DNA of 64,000 bases from Haplosporangium gracile (taxonomy: Eukaryota > Mortierellomycota > Mortierellomycetes > Mortierellales > Mortierellaceae). Made by a program: the position numbers and the translations under genes. This document shows, one piece after another, positions 1 through 12,959 of the stretch; positions within the stretch are counted from its first letter, which is position 1; each line of letters begins with the position of its first letter. The notes below the pieces were generated by a model. That model was given only the letters and a program-made list of their open reading frames with translations. It had not been told where the DNA came from and ran no database searches. The stretch spans positions 1 to 64,000 of the forward strand of contig JAAAUF010000059.1 in the NCBI GenBank assembly GCA_015499985.1, in the 5' to 3' direction.

Positions 1-1174
1 ATGATGGGGATGACGTTGGTGCGCTTCTTGGCCATGTTGATAAGATCGCGTCCAGAGCGGTGGGAGAACTCGACGGCGTACACGAGACCCTCGGGGCCGA
101 CAATATCAGCAACGTGGGAGACGGTGGTTCCAGAGGCAGCTCCGAGGTAAAGGACCTTCTTGCCGGGGGCAATGTGGATGTTGTCAACACCTCCGAGGAC
201 ACCGGCAGCGACCTTTGAACGGAAAGGGTTCCAGACACGGTACTCGACCTTGGCACCATCAGCACCCTCAATCGAGATGCGCTTCTCGCCGTAGACAGAC
301 TCACCGGGCACCAAGTTCTTAGTCAAAAGGTAATCCTCCTTTCCGTGGGCAACGAAGATACCCTCGTGTCTGTGGGGCTCGACAGTGCCACGGGCACCAC
401 CGCGACCGCCGCGACCACCGGGACCGCCGCGCTTAGCAACACCTATAGATGATTAAGTTAACACGAGAAATTGTCAGTGACTTGTTGGTATTAAAACGAA
501 GCACTGTGTGCGCAATCTAGTGCTTGAGCATGTACAAAGTCATTAACCAATCTCAAACGCAACCAGAAGATGTAAAAGAAAAAGACAAAAGTCTTTCTTG
601 AACAGTCTCCTTCCACACCAAAGAAGGCACGGCAGATCGAAATGATCTAATGCAATCGACTGCGCTTTCACTTGGAACAGTTGTGGGCAAGAGAAAAAAA
701 ACTTACCACCACGTCCGCCACCACGGCCACCGCGGTCACCACCGAAACCGCCACGTCCACCGCCACGCCCACCGCCACGTCCACCACCGCGACCACCACG
801 GTCACCACCGAAACCACCACGTCCACCGCCACGACCGCCACGACCGCCACGATCACCTAATGGGTTCAAGGAAAGAAGTTGTTATAATGGTTAGTGTCTG
901 GTTCATGGAGCGATCCTATATTTTTTCTGTAGCTGGTGTCTTCTGTGTCGTTTCTTTTCGAACCGGTGTCCTTGGAATATGCAAGGGAGAGTTATGTTCA
1001 ATAGCTGCTCAGTTGTTCGTTGCTGCTTGTTTATCCATGACTGTATCTAGCAGTAAGTGCTATTCTGCTGTCCTTGACTTGACACTCCAGCAGTTGTTGA
1101 TGTTTTGCGAGTGTAGAGTGTGCACAAAGGGAGCGTGAATGACGAAAGGAGCGGGCAGACATACCGAAACCCAT
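1..1174 (-). CDS. NOP1: Fibrillarin, rRNA 2'-O-methyltransferase (partial, 5' part)
   Basis: Fibrillarin is the SAM-dependent methyltransferase of box C/D snoRNPs in the nucleolus, where it 2'-O-methylates pre-rRNA. Three exons are visible: 1174-1165, 856-707 and 442-1 (continuing past the left edge). Exon 1 is only 10 nt (ATGGGTTTCG) and joins in frame to give [11 protein letters not shown], the start of an N-terminal glycine/arginine-rich (GAR) domain of about 65 residues. Exon 3 then reads [20 protein letters not shown], the start of the methyltransferase core, and contains [19 protein letters not shown], the SAM-binding motif I. It is cut at NVIPII, so the C-terminal half of the catalytic domain is missing here. 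The start was chosen because the 10-nt exon has a GTATGT donor and the acceptor CCCATTAG lies directly before GTGATCG; the ATG nearer the GAR repeats would lie inside that intron. Family assignment is certain; the micro-exon is inferred. Confidence 0.93.
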
Positions 1175-2881
1175 TGTTATATGTAGTAAGAAGGAAGAAG
1201 GGGAAAAAGGGGAGACAAGAGTCTTTTTTGATTAGCGAGAATCAAAAAAGGAGGAGAGAGGGAGAGAGGGTGATGGATGAAAGATGCAAAAGAGTGAAAG
1301 AACTATTCCCAGCTTGTACTCTCCAAACTTTTTTTTTCTTTTTTCTTTTTTTCTTTTGTTGTTTACCTGCAAAATAAGCAGTCGTTGGCGGGTGCACGTG
1401 ACAGCCTTTTTAAGCCGACAGTCGCCCGACTACATCCTCATCGCAACCAATAACAGGCCACGACAAGGACAAGCACAAAACAAACTCCCTGAATCGGTGC
1501 AAGTGACCCCCTTTACGCACCCTCAGAGTTGCTCGAGAATTCAACTGCGCTCATAGGAAACCCTGTAGCGTATGTACCTGCACTCGCCACTCGCTCAGCA
1601 GCTCAGGTATCGTCTTCAGGAAGATAATCCAATTTACTAACCAGCGGTGTCAACACCTTTCAAATGAACTGGCAAGTCATCGCCACCAACGTTAATGGGG
1701 GACGTTGTTAGAATGGCAACCAACTCGTGTCAAGCCGTCAAATGGGTAGCGGATCAAGACCACCGGCAATAACCGGTGCCCAGTAATGGACAGGCCACTG
1801 GTATCTCAAGGAATCAGGCGATAATATCGGCAGACTAGAGCCTGAGGGTTAGGATACCTAATAGGCAATGGTGCAGCACAAAAAACGTCTATTACGACAA
1901 GATTTGTATTGATAAAACAATATCGTTATCGTAAAGACAAACAAAAAATATTGCGCTAGGCATTGATCCTCCGGTAAACCAAGACCACTTTAGACTTCTC
2001 TGTAGCATGATCTTGGCGCTTGATGTTGTTGCTATGACCCTTATAAAAAAAGGTGCCTCCAATCCGTCTATCGTGATAACAGCGCAACAATCCACCACTA
2101 TCAAAGCCACTGCCAAACTCATTTATCTGTGTAATAAAAAGAACGCTGCGTATGTGTGAAACAGTTTTTTTTTTTTTGACTTGAGGCCGAGACCCGCCGG
2201 GGGATTATCTTCCTTTTTCTGATCAGTCTGCCTGTCTCCAGCACTGGCCAAAAAGCAAGGACGGAGTGCATCACCCAGTCCCGCTCCAAACTCCAGGCTG
2301 GCCCAATCCAGTTGGCCCCAGTCACCTCACTTTTGACACTCTTTGGTTCACTTGACTCTGTCGTCGTAGCTGGCCTCTTTCCCACTGGCTGGCGGCACCG
2401 ATCTTCGGGAGGGGAGGAGAGGAAAGGCGTAGGGGACAGAATCACCACAGCAGTGAATCAGAACCCTTCGATTTCTTGTGGTTCTTATCCACACGCACTC
2501 CTTACGCGGACTCCGTACACACACTCACACCATCGCAGTTGCACAGTTGCAGTTACAGTTGCAACCGAGCCCCCTCTTTCAATTGCGCTCGGATCTCTCA
2601 CCCCCGGACGAATCCTTCGCTTATTTCTTCCATCTCCGTCTTTATTTTCGTCTTTCTTCCTTACCTTTTTTATTCAACTTTACTCATTCACCTCGTTTCC
2701 TTCTCACTCGCACTCGCTCGCACACCTATACACACCATACTCTCTCTTTTCTCCTCTTTGATACCATTTCTATTCCCTCCCCTGTAACAGATACCCTTAC
2801 CATACAATCGACCAACGATACCCAATACAACCTTTTTTCTCTCTATTATTACACTTCGACATAAAAAAAAAAAGATACACC
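1175..2881. other. Divergent intergenic region, fibrillarin / adenylyl cyclase
   Basis: About 1.7 kb between two divergent starts. It holds A/T homopolymers, a purine-rich stretch near 1190-1275 and a C/T-rich leader at about 2480-2860 ending in an A-run directly before the cyclase ATG. Open frames here are low-complexity and I see no conserved protein or RNA gene. Confidence 0.6.
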
Positions 2882-5800
2882 ATGCCCGTTAATATGAAGC
2901 AGACCATCACGTCCGCCGAACAATGCAAACCCATCATCAACATCGCACCCTATGTATCAAAGCAAGTTTTCTTTCTCTTGTGCTTATTTTTGTTTACCTA
3001 ACTTGAGCTCAACAGAAAAGTCAAATTCGCCGATCGTTCAAATTCTAACGAAAACAGACCATGTCCCTTCCCCCTTTTCTCATCCTTTTGCACTCGGTAT
3101 AATAGCTTTGTGCGGAGTCTGCATGAGGGAGAGGAAGTGCCGATAAAGAAGCTTCCGTTTTCACTCACCCAGTTCGGTGCTGTCCTCATGGTCGACATTG
3201 TCGGCTTTAGTCAGGTAAAAATAGAATTATGAAAAAAATTTGCTGCGGTGGCTGTGTGTCGTTGTCACTCGCATTTGCAGGTATACTGTATTTGCATTAA
3301 AGTGGGCTTTTGGCGTTGACTGCATCTATACGTAACAGGTCAACTAATAGTACTTCCATGAACATATAGATGACAAGTATCGCATCGTCAAAAGGAGACG
3401 TTGGAGCAGAGATGCTTGCCTCACAGATCGGTGCCTACTTTGACCTCGCCATTCGCATCATCCAGTTCCACGGAGGAGACGTCGTCAAGGTACATATTTA
3501 CCCCTTTTTTCTCACTTACCCACTCTTTTTCTTTGGTGAGTATAGAGTGCTAACGAAACCCCATTCCTACTACACTAGTTCCTGGGAGATGCACTACTGG
3601 TCGTATTCCAACAAGACCCCACGCTCGTTCGTACCCATGAGTCTGATCCATCATCATCACCATTACTTCAGGAAGAGAACCCGGCTGCAGCTCTCAAACG
3701 GAACAAGATCATTGTCCGGAAAGCAATCGACTGTGGTCTGGAATTACTGGCACGGCTGTCCAACTACCGGATATATCTCTCCCAGCGGGAGTACTCCAGA
3801 AAGCTTTCGGCGTCATCTCTCGGGATCGAAGACGGTATCTCTTTCGACGACTCATCAGCTTCTGTCGCAGGGAGTGCTGGAAACGGATTACCAGAGTCAC
3901 GGAGGTCGTCGTTAAATGCTTTAGGAGGCGCAAACGGAAATCACCCCGGCACCATAAAGCTTGGTAACATGATGACTGGACCTGCCTACAGTGGTGGACA
4001 CCTTAATACTCCTGATTCTCCTACGAGCTTTGGGCTCACCAGTGGGTTGATGGCCCCAGCTCTGATTCCTGTTCTCAATATCGTTCCACCTGGTCAAAGC
4101 AACAACAGTTCTGGATATTTCAACGATCCCAGCCACACAGGACCAGGAGGAGTGGCTGGATTTCGAAAACGAGAGGGGTCGGTGGTTTCGTTGTCGACCA
4201 AGGCTGGCTCAACTGCATCCAACAAGTACCGTCCCGGGGCCTTTCTGTCCAACGCCAAGAATTTGTTCACGCATGCCAATGCGAGCGACCAGCAGAGCAG
4301 CGGATCGACAAACGAGATTGTGCTTCCTTCTGAAGCATTCACTGCTTTAGACGATTCTCACGACCTGCAGCTCCATATGGCTCTTTCTGCTGGTGACATT
4401 AGTATGTGCTTCTAAGATGTGTGCGTTATGAACTGCTTGTTTGTTTCGCAGAGAAAAAAGTAGACACTAACTGCTGTGCTCTTCCTTCAACACTGTAGCA
4501 AACATCATTATCGGAGATGAAGGCGATGACGATGCATTCAATAACCTGCTGACGCAAGCGACAGGGCGACTCGAGTATGCGATCTGTGGCGAACATATGG
4601 CGGCGATTGACGATGCGCTCAACATGGCCAGGGCTGGCGAGGTCACCATCACAAAGTGCGCCTGGAAGTATGTCAACCCCGACTCTTATCCTTGGAGCGA
4701 GCCTCGAAGGAACTGCTTCATTCTCAAGAACAACCAGCCTCCCGATAATGTCGAGGCGCCGCTTCTCCGAAAAGTCCGAAACGATAGGCTCCTCAACACC
4801 GTAGGCCACGTCAATTACAACTACTACAAGTAAGTTGAAGGCGGTGCAATGCTTATAGACCTTGAAGATGTGGCCAAATATTTAACCATATTGTGCCTTT
4901 TGAACGCGCTAGGTATATCAATAAGTCGGCGATCCATCGGTTGATCCTGTACCCAGACAGCAACTTTCCAGCGCAGTTCAGGAATGTAACCATCTTGTTC
5001 ATCAGTCTCGGAGATGTGAAGCCGTGGCTGCCTGAAGGACTTGCATTCTGTCAAAAGGCTATGTTCATCGTCCATCAAGTCACCTCAACTTACGAAGGTA
5101 ACCTTACTCATCTTTTACAAATGTGGCAGGGCCATACCACCCCAACCATGTCAAGCGTATTAACCGTTACATTATGTCATTTTGGTATTCTAAATAGGTT
5201 TTATTCAACAGTTTGCTGTTGATGACAAAGGGGCCACCTTGCTGTGTGCATTCGGTCTTCCTTATCCTCGTTCACACGAGAAAGAAGCAGTCTTTGCTGC
5301 CAAGTCAGCATGGATGATCCGCCAAAAGTTCTTGGCGCAAGCCATCCACGGCTTCAAAATCTCGCTGGCCACCGGTGTCATTTTCACGTCCATGATCGGT
5401 AACGAGTTCCGTCGCGACCCTGCCATTGTTGGAGACACGATCGTTATTGCAGTCCGCATCCTCAAATTTGACTACGCCAAGGACTCGATCGTCTTGGACG
5501 ACGCGACCAGGCTTGCCTGCACCACCGATAACGACGAGCTGTGCGAGTTTGAAGATCGCGGTGAGGAGTTTGTCAAGGGCAAGATTCATCCTCTTCGGGT
5601 CTGGAGGCTGGTGCATTTCGGCGCAAAGAAGCAGACTCGCCGTCCGGAGGATGTTGGTGTCGATGAGACGATTGGATATGAACCAGAGCGAGAGAAGGTC
5701 GTCAACCATGTCAAAGCCTGGGCCAAGGACCCTAACCACCATACCATCCTGATCACCGGTCCCCGAGGATCAGGCAAGAGCATGTTCTACCACCAGTTGA

Positions 5801-8800
5801 TCCATCTCGCCGACAACTTTGGCTACAGAATTTGCTCCGCTGCATGTGCTGAGGTCGAGAAGAACACAGAATACTACCCTGTCAAGTTCCTCCTCCTGGG
5901 TCTGTTTGACATAATTCGACAGCGGGACATCCCTTACGGCTCCAAGCCAACCAACACTGTGCCGTCTCCGCTGGTCGTAGATGATACCGAAGAATGCGAG
6001 ATTCTCCCAAACCCTGTTACGATTGTGACGGATGATGCGGCAAGCACCGCGGTGGAGGAGCCTCTTCTGCCTCCAACTACGATTGGCAGTCCTGGATTGC
6101 TGGGGTCCAAGTCAGGCATCATACAACCTAATGACACTCCAACAACTGTACCGACCACATATCTGGATCGTCGCCGAGCAAGTAACATTTCGGTCGATTT
6201 GGACGACAGCCCGACGATCAGCCAGTATGGAGAGCCCTCTGCTCGTCGTTCGGCATCGATGACAAAGCTGGAGGCATACATCAATGTCTGCCTGTCTAAG
6301 ATTGGGGAGAAGGATTCGAAGCTCTTGCCCAAACTAAACAAGATCATCTCAGCCATCTCTTCTGACAATGCCACGCCTTCGGTAGAAGAGCACGACGATG
6401 ATATCCTTGCCGAATTTATTGTCGACATTCTCAACTACGCAAGTCGGTTCGTCAAGATTATTGTCATGTTCGAGGATCTCCAATGTAAGCTCTCCTCACT
6501 ACTTTTGATGTTGCAAGGTTGAATCATAAGTGTAAAAAATTAATCAAATCATTCCCTTCATGGAATTAGGGTGCGATGAAAAGTCCTTGAACATCTATCG
6601 AATCATTCATGAGCGTTGCCCTCTGGTCTTGCTCATCCTCTTCTCTCGCCCACAACGAGACTATGGCGGCAACATCGCCATTCAAGCGTTCACTAACCAT
6701 CCGCACCATCTCGAGATCTCGCTCGAGGGTCTCAAGAGCCGCGAGATTGAGCTCGCTCTCATCAAGACCTTCAAGGCCAACGGTGTGACCAAGGTCAGTC
6801 CGGAAGTCCTTGAGCTGGTCCAGCAACGAACCAAGGGTAACCCCAAGTCCGTCAAGAGCATGGCCACGATGCTTATGGACTTTTGTCACGTCAATATTGT
6901 CGATGGTGAGCTCCTCTCGACAGGTCAGGAGACTACCCCAGGTCCCTCTACCAAGGTTATGGAGGAGATGGTGATGAAGCAGGATCGCCAGCGGACCACG
7001 TTGATGCAGTACGATCGTCTTCGGCCTCGGTTCCAGGACTTTGTCAAGATTGCGAGTTGTCTTGGAGACAGGTTCTCGCTTGCCGAGATCGCCGCTATTC
7101 GACCATTGGTGTACTTGCTGGGCACTCCAGAACCAGGCAAGTCGTACGCGACAGTCATTAGCGATTTTGACACGTACAGGTTCCTATCCATGGCCACCGA
7201 CCAGCAAACCAACATCCAGTTCTCCAGCAACGTCCTCTTGCAGACTATCTACACTTTCGGATCTCCCTCAACGGCGCGCGACATTTACAACTCGATCCCA
7301 TATGAAGAACGTGTGGGCTACCACCTCAAGATGGGCCAGTTCTACGAGTCCTTCCTGGAGCAAGGATACATCGAAGATCTGACTAAGCTGCCATTGAACG
7401 GACAGGGCCTACTGCCCCAAATCACCCGCCACTACATGAAGACTGAGCACACCGAGAAGAAGATCAAGTACCTCAAAGCACTCTCGGCATTCGATCTCAA
7501 GAGCAACATGTTGACCGACACCACCCAGAACATCAACCAATTGATCTCGATCCTCGACACGGAGCCAGGCGCTAGAGAGATGATCAGCCAGGAGGACTTG
7601 GCCGACATTTACGGGATCAAGGGCGAGTCGCTCTCGAAGCGAATGCGGATTGAGGAGGCTGAACCGGCATTGCTGGAGAGTCTTGCTTATTACGGGATTG
7701 CCTGGCCGCAGACGAAGCATCAGTGGAAGATGGAGCTCCTTCGCGAGGGTCTCAAGTTTAAGTTCCACCACCTTCGAGGTGCCACTCCTGTGCCGCAATA
7801 CAAGCACGGTCGAGAGCCAAGAGCCAGAGTTGACGGCAAGGAGAAGGTGCGGTACCAACGCATCATTCGAGTACTGTATTGTCTTCAGAACATCTACTTT
7901 TGGCTGACCCACCCTGATGCCGCTATGCTATCCAGTCTCTACACGCTCAAGTACTCCAGGAAGCTGGGTCTCCCCTCCGGGATCCAGACGGCGTCGCTGG
8001 GTCGTATCGGTCTGCTCTACTACTTTCAAAACAAGAAGCGGCTCTGCGAAAAGTACATGAACGACTCCTGGGTAATGGATAAAGAGGGACAGTCGACCGA
8101 GGGGATGCTCCCTGCCATGTTTGCATACGTCGCGTACAGTGAGGGTCGATTGGAGGAGGCACACAGGTTGTTGGTCGAGTCGATCCAAGAGTCCAAGACG
8201 TTTGGTGTTGTCACTCATCTGGCATCCTTTTACCGAGCGGTGACTATGAAGTCTGCGTACCGAATGTGGGAGGGCGCGTACAACATCCACCCTGAAGACT
8301 GCCAACTTCTCCGAACCCTCTCAGCTGTGGCGATCCAAAATGGCGACTCGGAGGGCGAGACCCTGTTTGCTATCCCTACTCTGTCCAACCTTCTCCTTCA
8401 AGATCGACTCCGTGAAGCCGAGTCGTGGGTGGTCCTCATCGAAAAATTTATCATGCCCAAGGCCAGGCTAATGAACCTCTTGATCGTCCATGGCATCCTT
8501 GGATACTACTACGCAAGGATGAGCCAGTACGAGAAATCGCGGTTCTACCTTGAATTGTTCGGTGATGTGATTGAAATCCCGACCGGAGGCGCACACCCGT
8601 TTCCGGTGATGGGTTGCATGTTCTCGTTAATGTCGTTGTACGAAATGCTCGAGAATGGTCGCTCGATCGAGAAAGATGCCTGTCCATCCACGTTCTTGCA
8701 GACACGAGCCCCGGTCATTATCGAACGTATCCTGACCTACCTCAAGAACGAGCCCGCAGCCCCCATCCCAAAATCATACAGTTGTATCGGCGAGGCTCTG

Positions 8801-9670
8801 ATATCACTATTGACCCCAGGCCGTGAAAAGGAAGGCTCTCAGAGATTAGTCCAAGGCTACAAGGAGCTGAGCGGCCACCTGGATGGACTAAACTTTGTCA
8901 AGGCCTACTTTCTCGCGCGAGTCGGTCGACATTGTCCAGACCCAGTCCACAAGGAGATCTACTACCGAGAAGCCCACGAGTTGTTCACCAAGATGTCGAT
9001 GGATTCCTCAGTCTGGCTCTTTGATCCCAATTCGCCGTGGATACCTCCTACAAGAACAGCTGTCAGTTCGGATGAACATTCTCGTAGTTTTATCAGGAGC
9101 GACATGCCAACAGCCATCCACCCCGCCGCCATGGAAATAGGATCTCTAGGTTGGGCTGTCGCAGAGGCTAAAGCAGAGGTGGATCCTGATCCACTTCAGC
9201 AGCCACTCACGCGTAACGGTAGCCAAGGTGTCGACCCACCGCCCGGTATAGAAAGCAATCAATTTGGAGCAATAGGCGGCGAAGGATGGGGATTCAATGC
9301 GACGGGACCAACCTTGTCGATGCCATCACCACCACCAGGAGCACTATTTGATTCCGACATTACTCCTTGGGCTGACGAAAGAGGAGTAGAAAGGGTAGAA
9401 GGAGGAGAAAAAGAAGAGACGGAGCCAGAGCCAGAGCCAAAGATGAATTTTGCGAACCATTCCACATTGACGGCGAGCAGTAACGGCGCAGTATATGAGG
9501 TTCCCAAGTACCAGGACTATGTGGCGCTAGACAAGGGGTTATTCGATTACGAGCTAGCAACGGCTGCGAGGGTTATGGATCCGACTGTCCACGATGTGAA
9601 TGGTGGTGCGGGTGTTGTTAATCTTACTGAGATGAAGTTTGATGGCCTGAATCAAGGCCAAGTTATATAA
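2882..9670 (+). CDS. Adenylyl cyclase type 10-like (soluble adenylyl cyclase) with STAND NTPase and TPR-like region
   Basis: Predicted to make cAMP from ATP in the soluble fraction. Eight exons: 2882-2961, 3106-3214, 3370-3489, 3579-4401, 4499-4829, 4913-5097, 5198-6484 and 6570-9670; the total is 6036 nt, 2011 residues. Cyclase domain C1 starts near residue 50 with VLMVDIVGFS (metal Asp57) and GGDVVKFLGDALLVVF (Asp107). The 50-residue spacing is close to that of human ADCY10. A Ser/Gly/Asn-rich insert of about 200 residues follows before the rest of C1 (LSAGDITNIIIGD). C2 runs from about 500 to 645 (FIQQFAVDDKG, LLCAFGLPYP, GDTIVIAVRIL). A P-loop GPRGSGKS lies at about 737-744 and a Walker-B-like IIVMFEDLQW at about 970-980. 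The long C-terminal half is helical and TPR-like, ending in a low-complexity tail. Intron 1 is GC-AG. No membrane segment is seen, unlike metazoan transmembrane cyclases, and there is no LRR region as in fungal Cyr1. In C2 the usual transition-state Asn seems to be Val, so activity is unproven. Confidence 0.9.
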
Positions 9671-10802
9671 AGCAATACATCGTCCTTTTATTTACCAGTG
9701 TCATTAAAGTATTTATTTTTTCATTACATCGTTGCTGTGCGACAGACATGCATGTTGACAGCTGCTGGATATTTTTTTTTTTTGTGGATTAATGGTGAGT
9801 TATGATGAACACAGGGCAGGAGGATAACAAATCAACGTGATGGAGCGAGAGAAAGGTAGGGGTGGCAGGAGTTTCGCGATGCGAGGTGGCCAACGTCCTT
9901 GCGTAGGGCGGTCAGACCCATCTAGAAATCAGGCCGTTGTTGTGATAGAATAGCCAGAGTATAGAGTAAGAAACTTGTCATTCTGTTCACAAGAGAAGTA
10001 GAATGGATATGAGAAATTGCAAGTCAAGGGAGATGAGCGAAGCTTCACTATGGTATAATATTTGCCTTCCATTGACGAATAAAAAAAAAAAAAGCGCTTG
10101 TATGAGTCAACAACATCAATGAACTTGCCTTTGGATTCACTTGTTTGGGTCGCTCGTATGCTGTGTGCAGCGTGAGAAGTTTCTTTCAGTAAAAAGTGAT
10201 TGTTCGCCTGGCAGAGCCATAGCTGTTCGTTGTTTGTGTCCGCGCTTCTATTGTCTCTTGCGTGCTTACCTGCCTGTACGCCACTAAACTCATGACTTCT
10301 GCTTATTTTCAACTCCCGACTGGTCCAGAGTTGTTGTCCCTTTTTTGAAGGAGTGCCATTGCTTACAATTGATTTGCATGCTCTTCTCCAGCCCCCATGG
10401 AGATCGTGGCTTGAATGAATGAGTAGTCATTTTTTAACTTGATGCTGATGATCCCATGTTGTCGTTGTTTTTGAAAGAGACGAGGAGTACAAGATTGAAG
10501 TGTAAGGAAGGACCCTCAAAAAAGCACGGGGCGAATAAAAGTGGATTTGATTTTTTTTGTGGGTCAAACAGTCCATCAACTTGAACGTACAGTAGATACG
10601 TGTAAACTTTAGCCCACAGCACGAAAGTGAATACACGTCGTACAGTGCTGGCTCAACCTGTCACTAAGCGAGCTGGCTCCTGGGCATGGACTGGTTATAG
10701 AAAAAAGTCTGCAGCAACGACATATTTGTAGTTTTAGTACAGGCACGAGAGTCTACTACAGAAAGCATGGCGAAAAAAAAATCCTCAAGAAGAAAACTGC
10801 CT
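9671..10802. other. Intergenic, no gene recognised
   Basis: About 1.1 kb downstream of the cyclase with several A and T homopolymers. The only longer frame (9929-10312, minus) has no recognisable family or intron structure. No tRNA or 5S pattern was seen. Confidence 0.5.
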
Positions 10803-12744
10803 TCACTTCCTAATCCCTGAGGCTGACGCTAAGCTTGGGTGGTAACCATCCGTGGTTAAATGAAAAAAAAACGACCCTTGCATCCTCTTCACAATCTCTC
10901 TGGTCTGCGTCTGCTGCGGCCCATGAATGTCCGCAACCCATTGACCCCCTTGCTCAACAATGAACGACTCCAAGTATGGCAGATGCCGACTCGCCACATC
11001 CCTCGTCTGGATTTCTTCCAGCAGATCTGCGACCTGCTCCAGCGTCCCTATACTCGACTGGTCCCTCTCCTGACACCTGTATCCGCGCGCCATCTTTCCG
11101 GAGATGGTTCGTCCGTTAGTTCCGCCACGATATGTCCTGATCTGGGCCTGGATTCCTGATAAGTCTGCGGCATTTTGGGCGCGCTGTTCGGGCGTTGAGT
11201 CGGGGAGTAATCAGGCCAGCTCGCGTTCTGTGGGCTGTTTTTCGCGCATGGATTGACGCAGAGTCGTTCGAGATAGGACATTCGTCACAAGAGACACATC
11301 CTGCCCTCAAGAGAAAAGTCGATATTTGGATAGTCGATCCATACATCCTTCATCTTAAGAAATGCTCTCTTGAGTCTGATAAAGATGTGGCGCGAGAGCC
11401 ATTGATTTGCAGGTCCTTGGGAAGCACCTGTGGGGGATAAGATGCCATATTCGTGGTAGGACCGTAAGTGAAGTGTTTGAAGATCCCTGCACATCCATGC
11501 GTTCTCTGCGGCCAGGAAGCCCGATTCAAAGTAGAAGAGTGGGTAGTTGGCATCCATGATCTTAAGGTGCACCGATGTTGCTGCTTGAGAGGAAACCAAA
11601 TACGCGTGCAAGGCCTTGTGGATTCTTACGTAATTGCCCTCAGGTTAAATCTCGAGACCCCGTAGACAGCTCAGGGTTGCCGCTTGGATTTCAGTCGGCC
11701 GGCGGGGGAGCAAGAAATTCATCAAATCCTCGTTGTAAAAGTCGTCCCTGCTAAAAGACCAATTGGGCATCGCCGCAAATATGCTCCTGAAATCGTCCAT
11801 TTCATTCACGCCCAACAAGACCCCAGAAAAGCTGACCTGGACAAGCGAGTCGACATTACCGCCCAATGAGGTGGAAGAACTCGATCCGACGCATGGGTTC
11901 AACATTGACTTTTCCTGTGTGTCTGTATTAAGCTGACCAAATGCAACGAGAACAGCTCCAGCTTGACGAGGTTCGGACTGGCACCGGTCAGGAACCGCTA
12001 TGAGACCAGAATGTTTTTGCTCGTCAAACTCTGCAACGCCAGCGGTCGATCAGAAGCAGTCCGGATCCAGAGCGCATGATCCTTTGACAGCCCCACCTGC
12101 ACAAGCCCGTCAGTCGTCGATATAGCCAGTTGTGCCGTAAGCGACAGCTTCCTCAGCATCGGAAAAGCATCCAGAATGACATCTACATCGAGCGAGGCTT
12201 GGTTCAACTTTGACCGATTCTCAATCCTGGCCTCCAGAAGTCTGATCGCAAAGGGAATCGAACATCTGAACAACGACGCTATGCGAGACGGGACATATGG
12301 TTCCATTGGCTAGTAGGCTTCAAACACCACCTGAAATATTTTGCCAATTCATTACCCTCGGAGACTTCCTGGACCCGCTTGAAGAGCTCCTCTCACACAT
12401 AGTTGTAGCCCTGGATAGTTATCTGCCCCACTCTACTATCCTGAATTAACGAGACAATATGCAACACCTTTGCATCCATCAAGACTCTCATCAACAGCGC
12501 CTGATTTTTCTGGTGCATCAAGTGGGCCGACCAGGTAGCGACAATAGGTGGGAGGAGGGACAAAAATGCGGGCTAAAACTGCTGGAACACGGAGGACTCG
12601 GTGCGATGTTGGTGGCGCTGTGCTAGTGTCGATATTCGGTGAAGAGGCGGAGGCTGGAGTTGGTGTTACGGACTGGGGCTCAACCAGGGTCAGGGATGAC
12701 AATGGAGGAGTAGGAGTGTGTTCATTCTCCTCCGGCATTGTCAT
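10803..12744 (-). pseudogene. F-box/LRR gene remnant, frameshifted
   Basis: The minus strand carries scattered pieces of an F-box/LRR protein related to the two intact genes at 29861-34770. Piece 12744-12436 has a Pro/Thr-rich start and SHRVLRVPAVLARIF, an F-box-like opening. Piece 12306-11998 is leucine-rich (LDAFPMLRKLSLTAQLAI). Piece 11611-11285 has HAYLVSSQ, SVHLK and NAWMCRDLQTLHL, matching HQYLCSSPH, LHLKA and GIWACRNLKTLHI of the intact paralogues, in the same order. The last piece (11093-10803) has LPYLESFIVEQ, like WPSLKYLSVYQ. At least five pieces in different frames, separated by stops, are needed to cover it. Because the intact paralogues have no introns, decay is a better explanation than splicing. 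I could not align every segment. Confidence 0.7.
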
Positions 12745-12959
12745 TGCAAGTGATGAATGTGTATATGCGAGTGATGGATGTCGTCGAAGGGTGCGTGCAA
12801 GGGAAAAGAGAAGAGAGAGGAAAGAAGCGTAGAAATCTAGGGGGGAGGAGAGTCGACACTAACGGCTGTTATGTTATACGATAGTTGCAGGAAGGGCGTG
12901 CCCCTTGTCGTTTTTATTTCTACGTCTAACGATAGACAAAAAGAAGAGCCAACAAGCGT

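Noticed and set aside
443..706. Possible box C/D snoRNA in fibrillarin introns
   Set aside because: No RTGATGA/CTGA pair at fitting spacing was found in either intron on the coding strand.
543..869. Minus-strand frame starting MNPLGDRGG as the fibrillarin start
   Set aside because: Its first codons lie in the intron; the CCCATTAG acceptor and the upstream ATGGGTTTCG exon give the family-typical start.
650..1138. Plus-strand His/Arg-rich frames opposite the GAR domain
   Set aside because: They are antisense shadows of glycine/arginine codon repeats.
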